NCBI GenBank assembly: GCA_003695015.1
Contig: RFJD01000104.1
Location: forward strand, 1 to 6,226
DNA: 6,226 nucleotides
Source: Verrucomicrobiota bacterium
Lineage (GTDB): Bacteria; Verrucomicrobiota; Verrucomicrobiia; Limisphaerales; J093
Direction: 5' to 3'
The position numbers were made by a program, and so were the translations under genes. The notes under the pieces are model-generated. The model did not search any database. It saw only the letters and a list, made by a program, of their open reading frames with translations, and had not been told where the DNA came from. Below are positions 1-5,373 of the stretch, piece by piece (position 1 is the first letter of the stretch; each line of letters begins with the position of its first letter).

Positions 1-507
1 GGACCAGTAGAAGGCGGCATAGGCCTTGGGCAGCAGGTGGCGTTGCTCGGGCTTGAACTGGTCGCCCATGAACGCCGAGACGCACGGCTTGATGCCGCCG
101 GAGCCGAAGGCGATCAACGCCAGTCCCGCATAGAGGCAGATGGTTTTCGCGTCGATGGTCTCGAAGGCGTCGCTCAAGGCGAGGATGCCGTGGCCGGCGC
201 AGTAGGAGAGCGAGATCCAGAGAATGGTCTTGTACCGGCCCCACCAGCGCTCCGAGACATAGCCGCCTAACACCGGCATGAAGTAGTTGACGAAGCTGAA
301 AATGTGGATGATCTGGGTGGCCTTGTCCCCGGACATCAACAGCACGTTGGTGATGTACAGGGCGAGGATGCTTTTCATCCCGTAGAAGCTGTACCGCTCC
401 GCGGCTTCGTTGCCCAGGATGTAGCGGGCCTGACGCGGAAAACGGTTGGCCTCCGGGTCGCGCGACGCGTTGGCCTCCGGATTGGGATTCTCGTTCTGCT
501 GCGTCAC
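1..507 (-). CDS. POT-family proton-coupled oligopeptide transporter, N-terminal part (cut by window edge)
   Basis: The frame runs from a GTG at 507-505 to the window edge without a stop and gives 169 residues, the N-terminal third or so of a typical 450-600 residue transporter. After a polar N-terminus of about 25 residues comes the first membrane helix with the family's ExxER proton-coupling motif (E34, E37, R38, in NEAAERYSFYG). The PTR2 signature GGYVSERWWGRYKTI lies at 81-95, and GSGGIKPCVSAFMGDQF at 135-151. The last motif matches the animal PEPT-type branch better than the E. coli DtpA type as I remember them. Members import di- and tripeptides across the inner membrane using the proton gradient. 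The GTG start is chosen because it precedes helix 1 by a sensible distance; no strong ribosome binding site is visible and the frame stays open upstream, so the start is uncertain. The gene follows glgB by 44 bases in the same direction. Family assignment is firm; substrate is inference. Confidence 0.93.
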   Translation of the reverse strand, partial: MTQQNENPNPEANASRDPEANRFPRQARYILGNEAAERYSFYGMKSILALYITNVLLMSGDKATQIIHIFSFVNYFMPVLGGYVSERWWGRYKTILWISLSYCAGHGILALSDAFETIDAKTICLYAGLALIAFGSGGIKPCVSAFMGDQFKPEQRHLLPKAYAAFYWS

Positions 508-520
508 GGGCAGAGGGTTT

Positions 521-546
521 AACCAAACCCGGCCTGCCGGGCCAGC
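521..546 (-). terminator. Possible weak hairpin terminator after glgB
   Basis: Just past the glgB stop, CCCGG at 528-532 pairs with CCGGG at 537-541 around a four-base loop. On the minus strand the stem is followed by TTTGGTT, a poor T tract. It may reduce read-through into the transporter gene or may be only GC-rich spacer. Confidence 0.3.
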
Positions 547-551
547 GGTTT

Positions 552-2768
552 TCAACCGGCCGCGGGCGCAGGCGGCGGGCTGCGGAAGACCACCGCGGCC
601 AGCGGCGGCAGGGTGAGCGGCGCCGAAAAAGGCCGGCCGTGCCAGGGAGCGGCCTCGGCCATCACGCCGCCGGCATTGCCCAGATTGCTGCCGCCGTAAA
701 GGGCGGCGTCGGTGTTGAGGACCTCCTCCCAGCGGCCGTCGCGGGGCAGGCCGACCCGGTAACCGTGCCGGGGCACGGGCGTCAGGTTCAGCACGACCAG
801 CAGGTCCGGCCCCTCACCCAGCGGGCGCCGCAGGAAGCTCAAGACCGAGTTCTGGCTGTCGTTGCAATCGATCCATTCGAAGCCGCGCGGGTCGTGGTCC
901 CCTTCCCACAGGGCCGGCTCGGCCTTGTAGAGCCGGTTCAGGTCGGCCACCAACTGCTGCGTGCCGCGGTGATAGGGGCCGGCCTCCAGAAGCCACCAGT
1001 CGAGCTGGCCGTTCTCGTTCCACTCGGCCTTCTGGCCGAATTCGCCGCCCATGAACAGAAGCTGCTTGCCGGGGAAGAGCCACTGGTAGGCCAGCAGACA
1101 GCGGAGGTTGGCGAAGCCCTGCCAGTCGTCGCCGGGCATCCGGCCGCGCAACGAGCCCTTGCCGTGGACCACCTCGTCGTGGGAGAGCGGCAGGATGAAG
1201 TTCTCCTGGTGGTGGTACATCATCGCAAAGGTCAGCTCATGGTGGTGGTACTGGCGGAAGATCGGATCCCGGCGGAAGTAGCCGAGGGTGTCGTGCATCC
1301 AGCCCATGTTCCACTTGAAGCTGAAGCCCAATCCGCCGACCTCGGGCGGGCGTGTGACCAGCGGCCAGGCGGTGGATTCCTCGGCGATGGTGACCGCGCC
1401 CGGATGGTGCGTGTGGACGAGGTGGTTGAACTCGCGGATGAAGGCGATGGCTTCGAGGTTTTCCCGGCCCCCGTACACGTTGGGAACCCATTCCCCGGGC
1501 TTTCGGGAGTAGTCGAGGTAAAGCATCGAGGCGACGGCATCGACCCGGAGGCCGTCCACGTGGAACCGGTCGCACCAGTAGAGCGCATTGGCGGTGAGGA
1601 AATTCCGGACCTCGTGCCGGCCGTAGTTGAAGATGAGGGTGCCCCAGTCCTGATGGGCGCCCCGGCGGGGGTCCTCGTGCTCGTACAGCGCGGTGCCGTC
1701 GAACCTGGCCAAGGCCCACTCATCGCGCGGGAAATGAGCGGGCACCCAGTCCAGGATGACTCCGATGCCCGCTTCGTGGAGGGTGTTGATGAGGTATTGC
1801 AGGTCTTCCGGCGTGCCGTAGCGGCTGGTGGGCGCGTAGAACCCGGTGACCTGGTAGCCCCAACTCGGGTAATAGGCATGCTCGGCCAGCGGGAGGAACT
1901 CGACGTGCGTGAAGCCCATCTTCCGCACGTAATCCACCAGCGGCCCGGCCAGCTCGCGGTAACCGGGCGACTCGGCCGGCCCCTTCTTCCGCCAGGAACC
2001 GAGGTGGACTTCGTAGATGCTCATCGGGGACTGGAAGGGATTGCGCCGGCGCCGTTGCTCCATCCAGGTCTCGTCGGTCCAGTCGAACGCGCCATCGTCC
2101 CACACCACCGCGGCGTTGGCTGGCGGCACCTCGAAGAAGCGGCCATAGGGATCGGTCTTCACCCGGAGATGGCCGTGGTAATCCAGGATCTCGAACTTGT
2201 ACAACGCGCCCTTGCCGACGCCGGGAATGAAGATCTCCCAGACGCCCGAAGCTCCCAGCAGACGCATCGGGTGGCGGCGGCCGTCCCAGCCGTTGAAATT
2301 GCCCACCACGCTCACCCGCCGGGCGTTGGGGGCCCAGACGGCGAAGGCGGTCCCGGTCACGCCGTCGAGCACCTTCAGGTGCGCCCCCAGCTTTTCGTAA
2401 ATGCGGCGTTCATTGCCCTGGCCGAAGAGGTAAAGGTCCAGCTCCCCAAGCGTCGGCAGGAACGAGTATGGGTCGCGGCCGCGCCATTCCGTGCCGTCGG
2501 GCCAAGTGACCACCAGATCGTAAGCCCACACCCGCTCGGCGTCCGGGCATGTCCCTTCGAACAACCCGACCTCGTGAAGGCGTTCCAGCTCGATGACCGG
2601 GCGGTTGGGCTCGTGGACCGGCACGGCCCGGATCCGGACGGCGTCGGGAATCAGGGCCCGGACGACCACCCCGCGCTTGTCCCCCAGCGGGTGCATCCCC
2701 AACACCGAATGGGGCTGCGGGTGGCGGAGCTGCACCAGGCTCTCCAGTTCGGCGGCCGACAGAATCAT
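552..2768 (-). CDS. glgB: 1,4-alpha-glucan branching enzyme GlgB (GH13)
   Basis: A 738-residue protein, close to the 728 residues of E. coli GlgB. It cuts alpha-1,4 glucan chains and re-attaches them through alpha-1,6 bonds in cytoplasmic glycogen synthesis. Two N-terminal CBM48-like modules occupy about 1-105 and 125-225; the second has the usual FAVWAPNARRVSVVGNFNGW at 142-161. The GH13 barrel spans about 245-620 and the C-terminal beta domain about 640-730. Conserved regions are visible: ILDWVPAHFP (338-347), DGLRVDAV with nucleophile D410, IAEEST with acid/base E463, and LSHDEVVHGKGS with D531. The ATG at 2768 starts the typical LSxxELxxLVxxRHxxPHxVLG opening, so it is well supported, although no Shine-Dalgarno sequence precedes it. 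A 63-codon frame with a strong ribosome binding site ends 10 bases upstream, which suggests translational coupling. No other glycogen gene (glgA, glgC, glgP) is in the window. The sequence is intact, with no frameshift. Confidence 0.98.
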   Translation of the reverse strand: MILSAAELESLVQLRHPQPHSVLGMHPLGDKRGVVVRALIPDAVRIRAVPVHEPNRPVIELERLHEVGLFEGTCPDAERVWAYDLVVTWPDGTEWRGRDPYSFLPTLGELDLYLFGQGNERRIYEKLGAHLKVLDGVTGTAFAVWAPNARRVSVVGNFNGWDGRRHPMRLLGASGVWEIFIPGVGKGALYKFEILDYHGHLRVKTDPYGRFFEVPPANAAVVWDDGAFDWTDETWMEQRRRRNPFQSPMSIYEVHLGSWRKKGPAESPGYRELAGPLVDYVRKMGFTHVEFLPLAEHAYYPSWGYQVTGFYAPTSRYGTPEDLQYLINTLHEAGIGVILDWVPAHFPRDEWALARFDGTALYEHEDPRRGAHQDWGTLIFNYGRHEVRNFLTANALYWCDRFHVDGLRVDAVASMLYLDYSRKPGEWVPNVYGGRENLEAIAFIREFNHLVHTHHPGAVTIAEESTAWPLVTRPPEVGGLGFSFKWNMGWMHDTLGYFRRDPIFRQYHHHELTFAMMYHHQENFILPLSHDEVVHGKGSLRGRMPGDDWQGFANLRCLLAYQWLFPGKQLLFMGGEFGQKAEWNENGQLDWWLLEAGPYHRGTQQLVADLNRLYKAEPALWEGDHDPRGFEWIDCNDSQNSVLSFLRRPLGEGPDLLVVLNLTPVPRHGYRVGLPRDGRWEEVLNTDAALYGGSNLGNAGGVMAEAAPWHGRPFSAPLTLPPLAAVVFRSPPPAPAAG

Positions 2769-2778
2769 GGCCGGCAGG

Positions 2779-2970
2779 TTAAAGGCTTCGGCGGCCGGCG
2801 GCGACTTCGTTCCTTGCCTCCCGGCCGTGGCAGGGGCGTTCCCGCCGGGGCATCCCTGCCTTGCGTTCCGGGTTTCGGTTCACCGACCGGTTGTCCGCCC
2901 GGGCGCCCGGCTCGCCGCCCGATCCGTTTTTTTCGAATCGCCGCTTGCCAGATGGGACGGTGGCGGCCAT
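2779..2970 (-). CDS. Possible small basic protein or leader frame upstream of glgB (63 aa)
   Basis: I do not recognise this protein. The frame starts at ATG (2970-2968) six bases after a perfect AAGGAGG and stops at TAA (2781-2779), 10 bases before the glgB ATG. It begins MAATVPSGKRRFEKNG and is hydrophilic, rich in Arg, Gly, Asn and Glu, with no membrane segment and only one cysteine (in RPCHGREA). It looks disordered. Third codon positions are mostly G or C, as in the neighbours, but random GC-rich sequence would show this too. In favour: the ribosome binding site nearly copies the one before infC, and the spacing to glgB, which lacks its own site, fits translational coupling. Against: no known family, low-complexity composition, and overlap with the likely rpmB promoter on the other strand. 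It may encode a small protein, act as a translated leader, or be chance. Confidence 0.4.
   Translation of the reverse strand: MAATVPSGKRRFEKNGSGGEPGARADNRSVNRNPERKAGMPRRERPCHGREARNEVAAGRRSL
2829..2860. other. Inverted repeat in the glgB upstream region
   Basis: GGCAGGG at 2829-2835 and CCCTGCC at 2854-2860 are perfect inverted copies seven bases long. The spacer contains a smaller CCC/GGG pairing. Neither strand has a T tract after it, so it is not a typical intrinsic terminator. It lies inside the small frame upstream of glgB and could fold in the glgB leader RNA or be an operator-like site. Confidence 0.35.
2900..2933 (+). other. Hairpin followed by a run of seven T, upstream of the rpmB promoter
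   Basis: CGGGCG (2900-2905) pairs with CGCCCG (2916-2921); five bases later comes T7 (2927-2933). This looks like a terminator on the plus strand, but no plus-strand gene lies upstream. The T run sits about 47-53 bases before the predicted rpmB transcription start, where a distal UP element would bind the RNA polymerase alpha subunit. It may serve as an UP element, may stop stray antisense transcription from glgB, or both. Confidence 0.35.
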
Positions 2971-2973
2971 ACT
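2945..2973 (+). promoter_or_regulatory. Predicted sigma-70 promoter of rpmB
   Basis: A -35 box TTGCCA (2945-2950, five of six consensus bases) is followed after exactly 17 bases by a -10 box CATACT (2968-2973, four of six). Transcription would start near 2980, giving a leader of about 29 bases before the rpmB ATG at 3009. A T7 run lies upstream in UP-element position, as is common for ribosomal protein genes. The -10 box contains, on the opposite strand, the start codon of the small frame ahead of glgB. Prediction by eye only. Confidence 0.5.
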
Positions 2974-2976
2974 GAC

Positions 2977-2983
2977 CCTCCTT
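2977..2983 (-). promoter_or_regulatory. Strong Shine-Dalgarno sequence of the small frame upstream of glgB
   Basis: The minus strand reads AAGGAGG, a perfect anti-16S match, six bases before ATG (2970-2968). The wider context AAGGAGGGTCAGT differs at one base from AAGGAGGGTGAGT before infC. This is the main reason to treat the 63-codon frame as possibly translated. Confidence 0.45.
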
Positions 2984-3008
2984 TTTGGGAATTTTTGGAT
3001 TTCGAGCC

Positions 3009-3272
3009 ATGGCAAGACGCTGTCAGTTGACTGGCAAGGGCCCGGTGAAGGGCAACCACATCCGCCGCAGCGGTAAAGCGAAGAAGCTGGGCGGCATCGG
3101 CACGCACGTGACGGCCGTCACCAAGCGGAAGTTCTATCCGAACCTCCAGCGGGTGAAGACGGTGGTCAACGGCCGGGTGAAGTATGTCCGCGTCGCGGCC
3201 AGCGCCATCAAGAAGGGCCTGATCGTCAAGCCCCCCAAACGGAACTGGAAGCCCGAGGCCGCCAAGGCCTGA
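3009..3272 (+). CDS. rpmB: 50S ribosomal protein bL28
   Basis: An 87-residue, strongly basic protein opening MARRCQLTGKGPVKGNHIRR, the standard bL28 N-terminus. It is a component of the large ribosomal subunit. The middle contains GGIGTHVTAVTKRKFYPNLQ (residues 28-47), where the FxPNLQ motif is universal. The stretch before it is longer than in the 78-residue E. coli protein. Only one cysteine (C5) is present, so this is the zinc-free form. The ATG at 3009 is chosen over an in-frame TTG at 2985 because it gives the conserved MARRC start. No clear Shine-Dalgarno sequence precedes it, only a GGAT about 10 bases upstream. The gene has its own predicted promoter, stands alone on this strand without rpmG beside it, and is divergent from glgB and convergent with yacG. 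Confidence 0.96.
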   Translation: MARRCQLTGKGPVKGNHIRRSGKAKKLGGIGTHVTAVTKRKFYPNLQRVKTVVNGRVKYVRVAASAIKKGLIVKPPKRNWKPEAAKA

Positions 3273-3288
3273 CGGGGCGGTTTCCCCG
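3273..3288 (+). terminator. Hairpin directly after rpmB
   Basis: CGGGG (3273-3277) pairs with CCCCG (3284-3288) over a six-base loop, beginning at the base after the stop codon. It is followed by ACTCCTTTCG, a weak T tract. It may be a first terminator, or may protect the 3' end of the mRNA. Confidence 0.4.
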
Positions 3289-3343
3289 ACTCCTTTCGAA
3301 CCCGCCTGAAGAAAGCTGGTTCGCGCAAGTATCGAGCCCGCAT

Positions 3344-3376
3344 CCCGACCTCGCCCGAGGCCGGGGTGTTGTTTTG
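3344..3376 (+). terminator. Likely intrinsic terminator of rpmB
   Basis: CCCG-A-CCTC (3344-3352) pairs with GAGG-C-CGGG (3357-3365) with one mismatch and a four-base GCCC loop. The tail is T-rich (GTGTTGTTTT, ending at 3375). It lies about 70 bases after the rpmB stop, in the gap before convergent yacG. On the minus strand no T tract follows, so it should act mainly on rpmB transcripts. Confidence 0.6.
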
Positions 3377-3400
3377 GGGCAAGGGGTGAGGGCGGCCGAT

Positions 3401-3631
3401 CTAGGCGTCTTGGTCGGGGTCCGCTTCGCCGGCGGGGGAGCCGTCCGCGGCCTGTTGTTCGGCTTCTTCCGGGTCCAGCGGCTGGGAAATCCGGTATTCC
3501 TCGCCCAGCCATTTCCCCAAGTCGATCAACCGGCACCGGCGGGAGCAAAACGGCCCGTGCGGCATGTCCCACCACGGACCGATCTTGCCGCAGGTCGGGC
3601 ATTTGAGTTCGCGCAGGTTCTTCCGGCTCAT
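3401..3631 (-). CDS. yacG: YacG-type zinc protein (DNA gyrase inhibitor family)
   Basis: A 76-residue protein with the full YacG pattern: CPTCGK, then a tryptophan-rich stretch, then FCSRRCRLIDLGKWLGEEY. The four zinc-binding cysteines are C11, C14, C29 and C33. In E. coli the family binds GyrB and blocks its DNA binding; that role here is inferred from family. After the core (about 1-48) comes an acidic tail, residues 52-76, rich in Glu, Asp, Ala and Gln. The ATG at 3631 gives MSRKNLRELKCP, a sensible short lead-in, but no Shine-Dalgarno sequence is visible. Only 45 bases separate it from the ClpX-like stop, and a hairpin fills much of that gap. It is probably the last gene of the infC, clpX-like, yacG run, with translation perhaps helped by the preceding gene. 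Confidence 0.92.
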   Translation of the reverse strand: MSRKNLRELKCPTCGKIGPWWDMPHGPFCSRRCRLIDLGKWLGEEYRISQPLDPEEAEQQAADGSPAGEADPDQDA

Positions 3632-3649
3632 GGCAGCGAACCGCCGCGG

Positions 3650-3679
3650 TGAAGGCGGCGAAGTGTCGCCGGCGCTTCA
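3650..3679 (-). other. Intercistronic hairpin between the ClpX-like gene and yacG
   Basis: On the minus strand TGAAG, which includes the ClpX-like stop codon (3679-3675), pairs with CTTCA (3654-3650). Inside, CGGCGA (3671-3666) pairs with TCGCCG (3661-3656) over a CACT loop. This makes an 11-pair stem with a small internal loop. No T tract follows, so it is more likely an mRNA processing, stability or coupling element than a terminator. Confidence 0.45.
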
Positions 3680-5278
3680 GGGGTTGGGGGCGTCCGGGCC
3701 TTTCGGGGCCGCGTCACCGGCCGCGGCTTCCCCCCGGTAACTGGCCACCACCCAGTCGCTCAGCGTGCGGCCCGGGTTCTCGACGGCCGCCAGATCCAGT
3801 TCGAACTCCTGACGCCCGGTGTTCTGGGCGATGAGCTTGAGCCCGAACTGCAGGTCCTTGAAGTGACTGGCGCAAAATTCCCGGACCGGCGAGCCGGCTT
3901 CGCGCGCCAGGGTCACCAAACGGTCCGCCGCCTCCTCCGTGAACCGGATGCGCAGCCCGTGCTCCCGGCTGAAGCGCTCGGCGAAGTCGTGAACCAACCG
4001 CCGCATGACGTCGCGTTCCTCCCGGTCGTGTTCCTCCAACAGCCGTTGCAGGGCTGCGGGCGGATCCTCGACCAATTCCCGGGTGACCACGAAGCGGCGG
4101 ACGTGGGTCGAGGGCAGCTCGTACTTGAACTCGCGGAAGACCCGTTCGCAGACGGTCATCAGGCCGCGGGCGCCGGTCTTTTCCTCGGCGGCTTTCTCCG
4201 CGATGGCCCGGAGGCCGTCCTCGTGGAACAGGACTTCGATACCGTAGGCGGCGAAGGTTTGTTCGTACTGGCGGATGATGCTGCCTTCCGAGTCGCGCAG
4301 GATCTGGAACAGGTCGTCCGGGGAAAGCGGATGACAGAAGACGCGGACCGGCAGCCGGCCGATGAACTCCGGCTCGAAGCCGTACTCGATGAAGTCGGCG
4401 GTCTGGGCTTGGCGCATGGCCGCGGCGTCGTCCTCGATGGACACCGGCGCGGCGGCGAACCCGATGGTGGCCTCCCGCAGGCGTTTGCGGACGATTTTTT
4501 CCAAGCCGGTGAAGGCGCCGCTGACGATGAACAGGATGTGCCGGGTGTTGATGACCTCCGGTCCGCGCCGGCCGCGTTGGGTGAAATCCATCATGGCCTG
4601 CAACTGGCCGGCGATGTCGTTGGGCGACCGGGCCGGGACCTCGGTTTCCTCCATCAGCTTCAGGAGGTTGGTCTGGACGCCCCGGCCGCTGACGTCCCGA
4701 CCCTGCACGTTGGGGGCGGCGGCGATCTTGTCGATTTCGTCGATGTAAATGATGCCGTACTGGGCGCGCCGGATGTCGCCGTTGGCGCGGCGGTACAGCT
4801 CGCGCACCAAGTCCTCGACATCGCCTCCCACGTATCCGGTTTCGGAGAACTTGGTGGCGTCCGCCTTGACGAACGGCACGCCGATCAACTCGGCCAGGCT
4901 GCGGATGAGGTAGGTTTTGCCGACGCCGGTGGGGCCGACGAGGATCACGTTCTGCTTGGCGTAATTGGGCTGTTCGTGGCCCTCGAGCGCCAGCCGCACG
5001 TGATGGTAGTGGTCGCAAAGCGCCACGCTCAGGACCTTCTTGGCCTCCTCCTGCCGGATGACGAACCGGTCCAAGTGCGCCCGGACCTGTTTGGGCGTCA
5101 GGGAAAACCGCCGGATGGGGTCCTCCTCCGGCTCGGGTTCGCGTTCCGGTGCGGCGGCCGGCCCGCCGGCTTGGGCGCCGAGCCCGCCAAAGTGCCGGCG
5201 AAGGATCTCCGAGAACCGTTGCTGCAGTTCCTCGGGCGTCAGGTGAGGTGAATGGGGATTGTAACCGTCGTTGGACAT
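3677..5278 (-). CDS. ClpX-like AAA+ unfoldase without zinc domain, with extended C-terminus
   Basis: A 533-residue cytoplasmic ATPase, longer than E. coli ClpX (424). Residues 60-405 align with the ClpX core: Walker A GPTGVGKT (115-122), pore-1 loop GYVG (148-151), Walker B IIYIDE (D180, E181), sensor-1 region FIVSGAF (250-256), arginine finger R308 in EFIGRLP, and sensor 2 in TGARGL (R371). An IGF tripeptide (272-274) sits where ClpX contacts ClpP, so it may feed a protease. Unlike ClpX, there is no N-terminal four-cysteine zinc domain. Residues 1-58 are instead a short predicted helix and an acidic Pro/Glu linker. The RKH pore-2 loop is replaced by RGRRGPEVINTR (235-246). After the core, a charged helical linker (about 407-440) leads to a second lid-like region (442-502) and a disordered tail. 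The ATG at 5278 is preceded by GGAGG at an unusually long 16-base spacing. The frame is open far upstream over infC, but that part is a shadow. It lies 95 bases after infC. HslU is the other candidate family, but the motifs fit ClpX better. Confidence 0.93.
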   Translation of the reverse strand: MSNDGYNPHSPHLTPEELQQRFSEILRRHFGGLGAQAGGPAAAPEREPEPEEDPIRRFSLTPKQVRAHLDRFVIRQEEAKKVLSVALCDHYHHVRLALEGHEQPNYAKQNVILVGPTGVGKTYLIRSLAELIGVPFVKADATKFSETGYVGGDVEDLVRELYRRANGDIRRAQYGIIYIDEIDKIAAAPNVQGRDVSGRGVQTNLLKLMEETEVPARSPNDIAGQLQAMMDFTQRGRRGPEVINTRHILFIVSGAFTGLEKIVRKRLREATIGFAAAPVSIEDDAAAMRQAQTADFIEYGFEPEFIGRLPVRVFCHPLSPDDLFQILRDSEGSIIRQYEQTFAAYGIEVLFHEDGLRAIAEKAAEEKTGARGLMTVCERVFREFKYELPSTHVRRFVVTRELVEDPPAALQRLLEEHDREERDVMRRLVHDFAERFSREHGLRIRFTEEAADRLVTLAREAGSPVREFCASHFKDLQFGLKLIAQNTGRQEFELDLAAVENPGRTLSDWVVASYRGEAAAGDAAPKGPDAPNP

Positions 5279-5343
5279 GTCAATGGATGAGCCACCTCCG
5301 GGCGGCGTCGGCGGCAAAGATGGACCATCCCGGGGCCGGATGC

Positions 5344-5370
5344 AAAAACGGCGTGAAGCGGGGGCGCCCG
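5344..5370 (-). terminator. Possible terminator or attenuator after infC
   Basis: Shortly after the infC stop the minus strand can pair CGGGCG (5370-5365) with CGCCG (5353-5349), with one bulged G, followed at once by TTTTT (5348-5344). The stem is short and the loop long, so termination would be partial. It would lower expression of the ClpX-like and yacG genes relative to infC. Confidence 0.35.
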
Positions 5371-5373
5371 GTC

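Noticed and set aside
639..2975. A 778-codon open frame on the plus strand opposite glgB
   Set aside because: It lies antisense to a perfect GlgB sequence; its translation is rich in Val, Gly, Pro and His with no domain. Long antisense frames are expected in GC-rich genes.
2985..3008. Longer start of rpmB at TTG (2985)
   Set aside because: It would add eight residues before the conserved MARRC start of bL28; the ATG at 3009 fits the family.
2880..3602. A 240-codon minus-strand frame crossing rpmB and yacG
   Set aside because: It overlaps two firmly identified genes in other frames and has no domain.
3863..5251. A 462-codon plus-strand frame opposite the ClpX-like gene
   Set aside because: It is the antisense shadow of a gene with intact AAA+ motifs, and no family resemblance was seen.
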